From Trichuris trichiura (taxonomy: Eukaryota > Nematoda > Enoplea > Trichinellida > Trichuridae): a DNA stretch of 64,000 bases. The notes beneath the pieces are model-generated. The model saw only the letters and a program-made list of their open reading frames with translations. It did not search any database and was not told the DNA's origin. The stretch is from positions 310,001 through 374,000 of the forward strand of contig JBAJFE010000026.1 in assembly GCA_037903355.1 (NCBI GenBank), in the 5' to 3' direction. How positions within the stretch are numbered: position 1 is the first letter of the stretch; each line of letters begins with the position of its first letter. Below are positions 12,548 through 24,854 of the stretch, one piece after another. Both the position numbers and the translations under genes were made by a program.

Positions 12548-13619
12548 TCGACATCGCATTGAGCATCGTAAACATCTGATGAACGAGGTATTAAATCTTT
12601 AGGCTTTATGTTCTCACTGTTGGCCAGCGCACTTTTAATTTGATTGGTCTTTATGTTAGTAATCGCACCAATTCACTATTTGCAGCCTTTTTTCTTTGCA
12701 CAAATACGCACCTTCTCAGCAAGTGACCGTCGATTGCCAAAGTTGTGCGACGAGTCGCGTAAAATCGATTTTATTTTTGCACAAACATTTTTACTCAACT
12801 AACATCTTCCTTGAACACTGTACTCTTTCAAGCAAGTCTAAAATAACTCATTTTTCTAAGTGTTACGTTAATACCTTCTCACAACTAGTAAGTACCTGTT
12901 TATTTGCTTTCGGTGCGAACGAATAGACGGGAGCAAGCCGCAAGTCATTTCATTGTATTTTTGTTGAAAACGAACTGAATGGGTCCGCGTAGCTCTGTTC
13001 ATATTTTATGTTTTCGAACATTATCAATTCTGATGATTATACGCTACGTCAAAGTGTGTAGGCGCCATCTGTTTATTTATTGTAGTGTACATTCAACTTT
13101 CCTAATCAGCATGATTACTTCTGACTAATGAAATCTGTGCGCGCAGCTTAATTAGTAGTTACAGCAAGAATGTTTTTCTTATGTATTTTTTTTCTAAGTA
13201 CCATAATCGTAATGTCTTAATGAACAGACGACGAAGAAGCTTGAATTATAAACCTTGCGCATTCGGTTTCCTTTCTACGAACTAGCAGAGCGCATCGTAT
13301 GAACTTATAAAGCATATTGCTTACCTTAGTGCTCTTTTCAGTTTTCCTTTGCGGAGATGAAGCGCTTTTAGCTCTTGCAGATTTCTTCAGCAAATGAATA
13401 AGCCAACCGTAGTGCTTGCTGCCCTAGCCCAAATTCGTTGTGCAATTTCGTTTCTTTCGAGTAAGACAAAGGCAGCTTTATCCCTTAGAGATAGATGTTT
13501 AATCTTTGAAGGACCCGATGTTTGGCGGCTAGATTTAAAAAAATAGAGAAATAATTTTCGTCCTTCCCCGATAGAAATAAAAAGGCGCAAGGTCATTGTC
13601 GGGTCAACATGTTTTTTCC
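12548..13619. other. Convergent 3' intergenic region
   Basis: AT-rich stretch between the ends of two convergent genes, the synthetase (plus) and the four-pass membrane protein (minus). It contains short frames only and should hold both 3' untranslated regions. Nothing else is recognisable. Confidence 0.5.
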
Positions 13620-14801
13620 TTACAGTTTGACTAGGTACAACTGGCGGCCAATGCCTTCCAGCTGGCTCCCTTCCGCAGAGTTAGTGTTATTCTTTTCCGT
13701 ACAATTGCCGGAACCGTTGTCGCCTTTTACCTTTCTAAGCAACCTGAAATAGCATTTCGAGCAGGTCGAACTGTCACCAGGCAAAGACTGGTCGTTTTTT
13801 GAATTGATATCGTGATAGCAATGCTTTACGACCGTGTAGAACCAAATGGCAATAGCAGCTGTAAAGTTGAAAATGACCGCCAAACAAAATGGCCATATGG
13901 GTCCTAATGTAACTTCAAACCACGGTATACTTTCCGGCGAAAAGAGTTTGGCGAAAACGTACTCGGACGCTTCGGAACCAATGGACATGACGAGAACGGT
14001 TACAAAGGTCATCACCATTCCGACGCAGACAAATGCCATTTGCACTATCATATGTGGCCAGAGTAGCCAAGGGCGTTTCATGAATATACCAACGAACAGA
14101 AGAACCACTGTGCTTAGAAGAAGGATGGTCACGACGGCTCGGGCTGAGATTGCACCAGCTTCTAGTTTAGCTGTTTGCTTAGTGATCATAACGGGATAAA
14201 AGCTATGCAAAACGAACCAGCCTAAAATTAAAGCCACTTCTACAGTGGCAATAGCAAAAGTCGCGTAGTTCGATGGAAGACAGTCGCAGCAAGCGGTCCT
14301 TATAGGATTATCCGTCAGTTGGTCCATCCCTTCAGCTTCGTCCGTCTCGCCAGCCGGAGCTCGGCAAGTAGAGGCCGCTAATTTTGGTTCGTCTACCTCT
14401 GCAACGGTGGCGTCCTTTCCTTCCTCCGTACCATTTTCTTCTTTGTACGTTTCATCCCGCTCCGTCGGCTGGGGCTGCTGCTGCTCCTGCTTAGAGTTTT
14501 CAGGGAAGCGAGGTTGAGAATATTTTTTTAACGTATCGGCCAGTTTTCTGTTCAATTTTAGCTTTCCATTACTTATTGTTGCCACTAACCGTTGCATCTT
14601 GCCTCCAGACTCCTAAACAAGTGAAAGCTCGTTACGCTGAATTGGAATTCGTAAAAATTTTAACGCGAATTCTCAGTTGTACGCGTTGTAAGCATTGGCT
14701 GATCGTAGAAAGCTTACTTTTTGCCTGTTAATATTTCCTATTTATGGCTAAGTGAAACAGGGCAGTTTGTTAGTGGCAGTAGGCATAAAGTAACTTACCA
14801 T
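13620..14801 (-). CDS. Four-pass membrane protein
   Basis: The main exon, 13620-14612, encodes almost the whole protein. An upstream exon ending ...AAAATG followed by GTAAGT at 14798 supplies an in-frame ATG (14799-14801), giving MESGGK before the next internal Met. The total is 331 residues. The N-terminal ~110 residues are polar and rich in Glu, Gln and Thr. Four hydrophobic helices follow near residues 118-139, 158-178, 188-210 and 241-263. A Cys-rich patch (CCDCLP) precedes helix 1, and a polar tail closes the protein. The topology resembles LAPTM4/MARVEL-like tetraspan proteins of nematodes, but no diagnostic motif fixes the family, so the function is unknown. An alternative start is the ATG at 14597 inside the large exon. 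The 186-bp intron has a consensus donor and a TTGTTTAG acceptor. Confidence 0.75.
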
Positions 14802-17800
14802 TTTGGCGATTTTCTAGCTATCCCTATTGTTCAGCTATTCAACTGACGCAAGATAGTTGCGGAAGTTGCGAAACTCCTTTGCTATAAAGATCGATAGCGC
14901 GAGCTCTAGTGACAGCTGAGTGCTCCATTTTTGGCATAATGACGGCAGCCGAGTTCACCCATTCGTCGCGTCAACTGTTCCGGTTGTGAGACGTGGACGA
15001 CTCGCGCTGCGCCATAAAAGAAGGTCATAATTGTCCCTTTTTGCAGGGCTCCATTGAAGCGCTTAACTCGGTTCTGGTCACAATTGGGTGATATTGGCGG
15101 ATAGTCAACGTTTTTCTCTTTAAATACGTTTTTTAAATTTTATTCCATCCGCATAGCGTAGAATGACCGCATAGTCCCTTTATGTATCCGTACTTTTTGA
15201 GGTAATTGTTCTTAATGGGTGAACTTATCAAATTCGCGTAAATGTATGTACTTTTTAGATAAGTGTCTATATTGTATGCAATATTGCTATTATAATTTTG
15301 TCCGCATTCGAGCAGATCGTAAAGGAAAGAAGTAGCGGTCGTTCAAAATGGGCGAGTACGTCGTAGTAATGGCAGTCTTGAAAGGACGCTTCCTGTTTTG
15401 TGCAAATGCAAATGACCTGTCCAGTTTTTTTATTGGTCGCCGAGGTCGTTCTTTTGCTTCGCGTATTTCTCCGTCTCGCTTGTCACTTGTTCAAGGAATG
15501 TTCCAAATGGTCGCGGACGACCCTTTTTGCACGCTTGAAAAGTTTTCAACAAATTTGGAAATTCAAATCGTGTCGGTCACCTGATTTTGTCCCTTGACTT
15601 TCTTTTCCTTCGCGATCTCTTTGTTTGCAGCTGGTCTCCAGTTGAAGTAGGCTTTTTCTGTCAGCGGTCGTTCATTTACAATTCTTAGTTGTGGCTTTGC
15701 ATGGATAACTTCTTCCCTCTCTTTCGAGTGGCACGTTGCGCCTGTAGCAATTACTTTGAAGCGAGCACTGGAGATGACTTTACGCTGGGACAGAAGTTAA
15801 AAAAAAAACGACGTGGCCAGTTGACTGTAAATCTGTTTTTGAGTAAGGCGCCATAATTTTCATATCCTTGTTGATAGGCTGGATAATGGGTTCAGTCATT
15901 GTGAAGTGAGGCAAAATGTAGTCCCACCATCGGTCCAATATTCTTAATGCAGTCTAATTAATCGAATAAGTGGATGATGGGTTATTTAAAACAGGAAAAC
16001 TTCGTACTCTTTCGACCAACTATCTCTTGTCAAGAAAGCTTTATTTCTCTCCTCCTAAAATGATAAAACATTTACGTCTATCGCAAGTAAGCTTGCTGCG
16101 TGGCATGTTTTTTTAAGTTGTACTATTCTTTTGAGTTTAAAAAAAACTTGCGCAGAAAGCGTGCGAGTCTGTTTAAGGTTTGTCCGATTTGGTTCAACTA
16201 CAATTGGTCAACTGTACTAACTGCGCGTGGCACTACCTAAACGCACTTGAATAGGACAGGTCAGTGACTCGACCAGTTGGTAACTGAAGAAGTCAAGGCT
16301 GATCAGCGACTTTACCAAGAAATTAGTGCATGCAAAATTGCTCTCTCTACTCTCTCGCTTCCTTTTTCTGTCGTTTCGTAGAATACGTAGGCAGAATGCG
16401 TGATTCCGCGAAGGTTTCAACGAAAAATTGAATAGAGAGAAAGTAGCATTCATAATTTTCCAACAGGTTCGGCTACAAAGTTGAAAGTTACGGAATGAAT
16501 GAAGTGTCGTCAGAATTGCGCGAGTCCTTCACTGAAAGCGACTATTGTTAAATGGTGGCACGTTTTCCTTCAGTGGTCGTTAACCTGGAACTCGATCTTT
16601 CGGAACGCGACCTCGTTTGAAACAACTGCCATAGGCATTGAGAGGAAGCAAAATTTTTCGTCGTTTTGCCACGGCTAAACTCGTTTCACTTACCTCATTG
16701 TTACGCGCTTTTTCCTTAGGCTTTCCTGCCAGCCAGTCGTTGATTCGTTGGCAGCTGAGTGTTGGCATTTAAAATTTGAATGAACACCACCGAAGTGGCG
16801 CTAGTTAAGCGAGTTAGTTTTGCCAACAAGCTTTGCTGTTATCAAAAGTTGCGCACCCTTTTGGCCGCAATTCCCAAGTTCGGGCCGTTTGAAGGTGCTT
16901 CCCACCTTTTCTCAGCAAATTTCCAGTCTCGCTTATCATTGTCGCATTATAAATTGCTCCTTTGACAGGGAACATGTTTCCATAGGGCGTATTGTCATCG
17001 CGTTGCTGCTTGAGATTTTTAGCGCAAAAGAAATGAGTGCAACTAGGCGAATTATCAATTATTCACAAGTGAGAACTTAGGCGATACGTTGACTAGTTCC
17101 GTCTTGCGTCCATGAATAGCTGCTATCTGTCGGTATTAACTTGTTCGGTTGGTTCAAATAACGGAAGTTGATAAGGCGTTGATTGTTTTTGACTTATTGT
17201 CTACGCCGCTACATAGTTTTTTGTTTTCATTTTCCAGTTGAGTTTAGCTGCCGCGCTATTCTTTTCTTTTATTCGCAACTGGCGGCTGTAAGTATAGCAA
17301 CTACATGAAAGTGTCGTTCTTTCACCTTTTTCGCGAGAGTTTTAAAGAACGCTTGAAGATGTGCTCAACGTTGTTGACCTGATGATCGAAAGCTTAGTTA
17401 AGTGTCACCAAAGGACAAAAGTTGTCGCCTCCATCCATCGCAGTTTTAGTACTCTGATTAGTAATCAGCAACGATGAATTTAAAAAACCGTCAAACTTAG
17501 CTCAGTTTTCTTACTTCCATAAATTAGTTTTCTAGCTATTTTTATACTATTAGGGATAGTAGCCAATCTGTGCTGATTTAGCCTTCTTGCAGCAGAATTG
17601 TTTGTCATTTTGTTGATGCATACTTATCATTACAGTCAATTCTGCTCGTAGTCTTAGAAATGCTGGCAACGCTTTGAAATGAAGCTGTCTTTAATGGCAA
17701 CGATAAACCCAGAGACGGAACATTCGGGATTCGTCGAATCCCGGCACCAGCGAAAGTTATCTAACTGCAGGGAACATTGGAACTCCCGGAAACCAACCGT

Positions 17801-19376
17801 TCAAATGTTAAAAAATGGAATATTTTTTCTAAAACATAATAAAAGCAAATAGAAATGGAAACTAGACTAAATAATAAAAATAAAGCTAAAGTAAATCGCG
17901 GAACGAAGACAAATGTAAACTAGAAGTGAAGACGAGGAAGGTAGAGATTGCAGGCCAATTATTTGTCTTCTCCTCGTCCCTTATTGTTTAAGTATATCTT
18001 TAGTTTTTTTGTTTGTTGTATTAGGATTTTATTATTTTCAGTTTCATTTTTGATCTTTGCACGTTTAGAGTTCGGTTTACGCGTAGCTCCATCTTGTAAT
18101 GGTTACAATCGCTTTATTAGAGTTAGTACTTAGAAGTAATGGTCGTTGCCGATGCACTAAGCTAAAAATTTCCAAATTTTTAAATAAGGGTTTCGTTTGC
18201 TTTCGCGGCGCCTTGTTTGGCGGCATTTGACCCGAAAAATACGATATACACCAGTATCATCCGAATAGTAGCTTTGAGTTGAATTTTTTTAGCCATTGCG
18301 TCAGGGTAAACTGCTTAGCTTTTAGTGTAAGCTTTTTTGGCTGTGGTCACAGCGGTTATCATGAAGTGGTGTGTAGAAATGAGTTTATTTTACCATATTT
18401 GCTAAGGTTGTATTCGTCATTTCGTTCCTTTTAGCTACGCCGAAAGTATTCCATTTGTTATAGGTTGTTCACGCTATCTCTGGTCATTCAACAATTCTGT
18501 TCATCCCTTCGTTATCGCTATAGCCTGATTCTGGCATGTATAAATGTTTCGATTTATTTTGCAAACAGTTTCTTACGTTAGTCGTTGTTTTATTGACTTT
18601 TTGTTAGAATCTCACATGCATTGCGTTTTCCTTATAATTAATGGGAGACTGACAGTCCGTATAGGTTTGGTTAATCAGTCAAATTTGCCTTGCGTCATTA
18701 TTGAATTTGAATCTCTTAAAAGCTGATTAATTTTAGTTCGATAAAAGTAACCTTGAAAAAAAGTGGACGTGATATAAGTTCTTATGTTGCAGTGGATTCC
18801 GGAAAGTTAAGAGTTTTTTTTCTTCTTGATATCGTCCCCACTAAGTAGGGGATGTAGCTGAATGCTCTAAACTAAAATCGATTGGTTCAACAAGGTGCAC
18901 TTATAAATAATACAGACAAAGTAATAAACAAATTAATTAATAATGTATTGCTTTGTTATTTACGTATAAATAATTTCGGGCAAAGTGCTAGCAGTAATAA
19001 TGTAAAACAGATCGATCTTGACTGCAGATATTTTCGCATACCTAATGGGCTGTTGGGTCAACAGCTAAGAAAATGTGAGCAGCGCACACATCGAATTTCA
19101 GCTTTGGTATGAAAGCAAATGGAATTTGTTAGTTACTGTCCATGATCAGACGGAAGATATACAGGTATATCATTGAACATGATCACCATGGCAACTTCCG
19201 GGAAGCCGCAGTTTAAATATTTAACATTTTCTCAATTGGTAGGCCGTGCATAGACGATATACCTATTCAAATGCTTCAATTTGTATTCACCTAAGAGCAT
19301 TCATATACGGGGTCTGCATGCTTGCTTAGTGTTAATATAAGGCGAGAGTCCTTAGGTAGCATGTCAGTTTGAACCA
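14802..19376. other. Intergenic, AT-rich, no supported gene
   Basis: About 4.6 kb with only short frames. A 9-bp palindrome with a one-base centre (CGGGATTCG/CGAATCCCG) lies near 17728-17746, just upstream of an A-rich stretch at about 17810-17940. A sequence resembling the 5' half of a tRNA lies near 18848-18875 but has no matching 3' half. The stretch should include the 5' part of the channel gene that follows, and possibly its signal-peptide exon. Confidence 0.45.
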
Positions 19377-20752
19377 ATGCTTGCCCTCAAGAATGCAAAG
19401 ACTTTGTGCCCCCATCATAAAAAAGTAGAGCAACAATTCCCGTATGAAAAAGTACGCATAGTGGCTTTTCCAAGTCGTCCCTATACGTCTAGCTGCTTCT
19501 ACGAATATCCAAATGGTTGTTTAGACCCTGGACCAGGTGCTGATGCTGAATTTATTTATTCGGTTGTTCACGACGTTTTTCAAGTGCCCGTAGAATGGGT
19601 GTACGCGAACAACTATATTGAAATGCGACAAATCTTATTGAATAACTCGGCTGATTTGGCTGGCACTTCTTGGACACTTGAACCAGAGGCAATAGAGGGC
19701 TTATGGTATACCAACGTTGTTGTATACGATGGAATTGCGCTGCTGTTCAGGCGAGAGCTTATGGATTTGTCGTCTCAGTTTCACGCGACTTTGCTACTGC
19801 CTTTGGGTTTGTGGATTCTCGCTTTTTTATGCTTTTTTGCCGTCTACTTTTCGTCGCATTTATCCCAATACACGTATCGGTACTTTTCATTCTTCAACAG
19901 CAGCGGCGTGACAATAGGCTTTATGAAGTTGCTCAGGGAAAAGGTGTTTTACACGTTGTGCTTTCTGTTTCTGTCCATTTTTTTCAATCTTTACTCCAAC
20001 ATACTGTCGGTGGGTTTGGTGGAGAAACAAACAAAATTTGTGACCAACTTCAAGTCGCTGGCAGAACTTGGCCAGCTTCTGTTGGAAAAGCGTTGCAGGC
20101 TGGTACTTCTAGCCAGCCATAGTCAGTACAGCTTCTTTTATCGTTCGCTTATTCGTCCCGCAGTGGAGCCGTTGCTTCCATGGACGGCAATTTTTCGTCA
20201 GGCACACGTTGTGAATCCGCCTCTGATAGTCGACACGGTCGACCAATTGGGAGATCTCGTGGAAAATCCGAACGAGTGCAATATATTGGCGTCGATTTTG
20301 CCGAAGCGGAATCCTTTTACGAAAGTCGTTTCTGCGCCATCGACGTTGTGCCGCTGAGAACGATTCTTCAGCAGGAGCGTTTTGTATTCCTTTGCAACTC
20401 GGCAAAATTGGCCGAATATCTCAATGTTGTTATTCTGTCCAGCTCGTTTCAACAGCTGGCTTATCAATTGCTGGAAAAGTATAATATGGCAAATTTGACT
20501 CACACTTGCGCGGAAGACTACAGACCGGCCAATATGGATTTGAATATTGGAAAAACGCAAGACGCTTTTTTCACCATTGTCGCCGGCTGGATATTTGGAT
20601 TGGTGTGCCTAATTTTTGAGCGGAAAGTGCCGATGAAGTATTTCTACGACACCGCCGAGGAGCAGCCGAAAAGTCGCCAAAGAAAGCGTGTTATGGATAG
20701 AACGATCACCCAGATGCGCACGGAACTTGCCGTGATAGACGCTGATGACTAG
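19377..20752 (+). pseudogene. Ionotropic-glutamate-receptor-like channel, frameshifted
   Basis: The first frame (19377-about 20280) encodes an S1 ligand-binding half beginning near KVRIVAFPSRPY, with LAGTSWTLEPEAIEG matching the usual 'tail of S1' layout. A transmembrane helix follows at residues 137-160, then a pore-loop segment, and a second helix around residues 186-208. It then enters S2 (NFKSLAELG). The remaining S2, the last membrane helix (DAFFTIVAGWIFGLVCLIF) and the cytoplasmic tail lie in another frame ending at 20752. The switch falls near 20275-20285 and is best explained by one missing base. The total is about 458 residues with no amino-terminal domain, as in IR-type channels. 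The visible ATG is not followed by a signal peptide, so an upstream exon is likely. The protein would gate cations at the cell surface if intact. It could be a real gene with an assembly error or a young pseudogene; coding character on both sides is strong. Confidence 0.7.
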
Positions 20753-20808
20753 CGTGACTAATCGTTTTGGTTTTTAAAATTTACCATTAATTTTTTACTA
20801 TTCTCGAA

Positions 20809-20814
20809 AATAAA
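20809..20814 (+). promoter_or_regulatory. Polyadenylation signal of channel gene
   Basis: A canonical AATAAA lies 57 bases after the stop codon of the receptor-like gene and is the first such hexamer downstream. The position fits a short nematode 3' untranslated region. Confidence 0.5.
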
Positions 20815-22418
20815 TAGACAAAAAAATTTAGGCTCTATCGTCGGGTCGTTAGGCACTTTTATTCCAATTGAAAAGCAAGCTACAGTGATTTTTTTTTATT
20901 TGTTAATAACGCTCAGGTTCTACTGCAAAATATTGGTCAACGAGTTTTAGCAGCTACGTTTTTTTTCGCTCGCTATTGCAGCAAGAGCTCTCAGGAGGTT
21001 GTAGCCTCTATTAAAGTTCGCTGTCCGGGCGAATCTATATTTATCGTTTTTCAAGTATGCCTATTTATTCCACGCGCGTCTGAGTGGGCCTAAAAGTCGT
21101 GACGCAATTTCAGTTAGAATAATGAGCAGTTGAAGGACAACGAGTTGTCTAGCACCTTTAGTTGAAGAATGGAAATTATTTAATGCATTTATTTGCTTGC
21201 GTATCCTTCTATTAACGTTAATACTTTATTTGATCACTTTTATACATTTGGATCTTCAAATCGGCTAGACAAGATGCGTCGCGTAATATTGCTTTTCTAG
21301 GCAGCTACTTGGGAATATTATAAGCTCGTCTGTCGTTAGTTTTCTGCGAAAAGTTGTTAGCGAAGCCAGGTGATTTTCCTTCCTTTAGCAACGGGTTCAC
21401 AATGGCGAGGGTATAATTGGAACGTAATCAATAGCCATTTCCATGGTGACTGATTCGTCTGGCCACATCCGTTAGGCCTTTGGCCGTGAACTTTGTGCGG
21501 AGATGGTGCGTCAGAGTGGGTTGCTACCTCTTAGCGTATACTTCTGGCCAGGATCAATAGGCGTACTTCCTATTTGCCCACCTGCCGTCATCCAAAGCGT
21601 GCGAAGTTAATGCGCTGCTTCACAGCATGTCCTGCATATCCAGCATCTGCCGTTCAGTGGACCTTCTCGTCGAGAGCAGGTAAGTCGCATGACGTTCTAA
21701 TTAATGCAGGCCACGTTGATGTTATGCTGTTGCATTCACGTTGTCCTGTAAAGTTTTTTTGCGCAACACGTTTATCGTACTTTCTATCATTGTTTGCAGT
21801 ATGTCTTGCCTGCTGCCGCGAACAAACAATTTTCTTCTTTGAACACGGTCGCCGCTGACCCCCTCCGTTAGTGCAGTTTTCCATTATCCTTCAACAATGG
21901 AATGTAGGGAGACTTAGGCGAAAGTGCCGGCTCTTCAAGCGGCTGAACAATGTAGACTTTTTTAGAAGAAATTTCCCGTAACGGCGCAGGGCAGTTTTTG
22001 CGTCGGAACTGGCTTTCTCCCGTTTGTCTCTTCTTTTGTATTCATTGGACCTCTCGCGGCGCCACGTTCGCGTGCGCCCTCAATCCTTCCATTTGTGTAC
22101 GACCGCGTACAATTGCCATGGAATCGTCCCCGTCTCATCGACGCACTAAGCGCGCATTCAACGACGCGAAGCGCATACGAGTCATTGCTCTCGGTGATCG
22201 CCCCCTCCGGAGGCTCTAAACTGTCGCTGTAGGGACAGAGACATTGTCCAAATATGGACAGCAAACTGATGCCGACTTGCCGCCGAGCCGACGTCCCGCC
22301 GTTGTCCAATGTTTGTCAGTTAGTCGCCGCTTGTCTCAAGCTGTTTATCCAACTTGCCGGAAAGACTTTGCGGACTGTTTGACTCCCATTCAACGAGCTA
22401 TTTTTTTTGTAAGCATAC
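20815..22418. other. Intergenic, no supported gene
   Basis: Short overlapping frames on both strands with no motif. The stretch becomes GC-richer from about 21.4 kb. Nothing else recognised. Confidence 0.4.
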
Positions 22419-23854
22419 TTTCTTCTGTTACAATTTTGCCCAGTTTTCGTCTCCGAAGGAAAGCAAGCGTGTCACTTTTTTCTTCGATAGAATAGCGAGG
22501 TAAAGGCTTGCTTTCTTGGCCATTTCTTGAACTTTTAAAAACTTGGTCGCCTGTTCTATTGTCGCCTTCCGGAGTGGACGATTCGTTCGCCTTTGTATTG
22601 ACGCTGTTCTGCCCTAGGAAAGGTTTTTCAGCGACGTACTTTTGATACACTATTCCGAGTGAGCATTAGCCCACGTTGCTCGTGGCATTACGACCGCGAA
22701 CGATGGACGCGCAAAAAGAGAATTTCACTTGCGTGACGTAAAGCCACCGTAAACTCGATACTATTGTACGATTGTTTTTGTATTTCACATTACATTCCTT
22801 CTTGCCTTGATCATCTTACGACCTTGTAAGAAGTGAGCAAAAAAGTTGAAAATGAATCATCGGTCACGATATGAGTCCATTGGGACAATCAAAACGAGGC
22901 TAGACAATTTCGATCCATCGTTGCAGTAAGATTTCCTGCCAAGTTCGTCACCAATTGCCATTAGTTAACGGGGACTGCTCGGTCAAGAGCAAAGCTTTCT
23001 GGTCCTCTGGGAACACCGCCGCCGCTTTTTCCGTCAACAGATTGCTCATGCAGTTCTCGCGAGCAGAGCTGCCAAGTTTCTTTTGCTGTCGCGTCTTTTC
23101 GGCTTGCAGCATTCATCATCGTCCGCTTATTGCCGGCCGACTTCTTGAAAGTACTTGAAAATACGGTATTTCATATGTAAATTAACCAGCGGTTCTCCAA
23201 AAAGGACAATGAGTTAAGAAGCGCGTTGCCTTAGGAAAGAAACTATGCAAGGAGCAGAGCTGGATGCTTGACGACCACCTGATGAGCCGTTTTAAGTAGG
23301 TTAAATTTACCAAAGTGGTCACGTCCTTACGCTGACGAGTCGGGCGTGAACGAGTGTGCAACAGTTGAGCGCCACTTGCTCGCCCTTTCCATTTATGTTG
23401 CATTCAGCCATTTTCATTGACCTGACAATTGTCCATTCCGGTGGCTGCTTGGAATAGTTTCGCTTTGGACGCACTTTCCACCTGCAACCGTCTCGACAAT
23501 GCGCTTACATTTACGGCCTGCTGAAGGTATTCGCGGAGTGTTTTCCTTTTTCAAAAAAATAATTGCTCTTCTTTGAAACGAAAAACATGTCGTTATCTTT
23601 GATGTCGCTTCACTAGCAATATCAATGCAAGGCATATCATTAGATAAGTTTACGGCAGCTATTGACGACAACTGTCGTCTTTTCCTTACGATCAGCGGCC
23701 TCCTTATCGTGGCGCCCATCACAGCTGAACGACTGTCGATGTGGCTGGTGCTACCAAAGCAAAAACTCTCGTTGCTGCTCGTTAAAATTGTGCTTCTTTT
23801 AAACTTCCCTTCTGCATTGATAGTACCCAACGACAGGGAGTCTCGTATGATCAT
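22419..23854 (-). CDS. Possible two-exon gene, unrecognised
   Basis: Two serine/lysine-rich minus-strand frames may be joined. The first starts with ATG at 23854 and stays open for over 140 codons; it could splice after TCA-G at 23422 (donor GTCAAT). A second open stretch, 22419-22649, follows an AG acceptor, is in matching phase (G+TG), and ends at a GTATGC donor. The combined peptide is polar (for example FKSSRNGQESKPLPRYSIEE) with no domain I can name. Against it: the first donor is weak, the acceptor lacks a pyrimidine tract, and the opposite strand of 23625-23930 is also open with a hydrophobic product. It may be a gene whose 3' exons lie below 22.4 kb, or chance. Confidence 0.25.
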
Positions 23855-24854
23855 GCTTGAACAAGCTGCGTCGCACCGTAATCATTTTGATATATTCCTT
23901 TCGTTTGGAATTAGCTGCTTGGCAAGCTGACTAATGTTTCGTGAACATTTGCGCTTTCATTTAAGACGACTATCTTTGACTGATCAGTTTAAAAAAATGC
24001 CAGCGATCGTGTAGCCAGTGAGTCAGCGAAGCATGAGAACGGCCGCAATGTCAATCAGCTATTTGTTGGGATATTCTGCCTGCGGTTAAGGCCAACAACT
24101 GTCATGCCTTAGGGACGCTATCGTCGTCGGCCACGCGTCCGTTATGTTGGCGCAAACATCCGAGCCTATTGAGCTTGAAGCTTTAGTTAAGCGATCGAAT
24201 GTTGGTCTTTCAATTCGAGATGCTCCACTTTGAAGACCAATACCATTTGGGACGACCACGTTCAAGTGGCACTTGCTGGCAGCGCAGCCAGGCGTACGCT
24301 TGCGCCTGCTTCAACTGTCGTCCCAACCTGGCTGGTGCCCATCTCAGGAAATGGTCTCTTCAGCGTGACCAATGTCACTCGGTCATTGGACATGAATGGT
24401 GACCGCTCGTTGCCGCAATAGGAAACCAGCGGGCGTGAATGAGGGGTATTGGTAGTTGGCAAACAATTATAGTTGTCACTAGTTTAGTCATTGCTTCGTT
24501 TGCTCGTCTGCCGAAATAATTCCCGGCGTCTAGTGTATATCGTTCACTGTTGATAGGCGGTTGGTTGCTTTCCAGTTGATCGTTGTCGCATGTAAGTTAC
24601 CACTCGTTCAGCCGACCTGCTGCCCATATTCGCGTCTGTCTCTCTTTGCTTTCGTGGCGTAACAGCGCAAACAGGCTTAGTGTTGTCCCTCCGATCAAAC
24701 TTCCTTTGTTGTCCAGCTGAGAGGAAGTGACCTTTTTAGAATCGCCTTTAACGCGTTGATTTGTGCTGCGCAAATGGACTTCTCCTTTTTTAGCAAACAA
24801 TCACCCTCCGATAGAGGTGGTACGGTGGTTTAACTCAAATTAAACCCAGTGAGG

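Noticed and set aside
17728..17752. Palindrome followed by gcacca, like a tRNA T-arm and CCA end
   Set aside because: The loop length is wrong and there is no upstream anticodon or D-arm sequence; kept only as a palindrome.
18848..18900. tRNA-like start (ggggatgtagctgaatgctc) with a later ggttcaac
   Set aside because: No acceptor-stem complement, and the putative D and T arms do not pair; at best a SINE head fragment.
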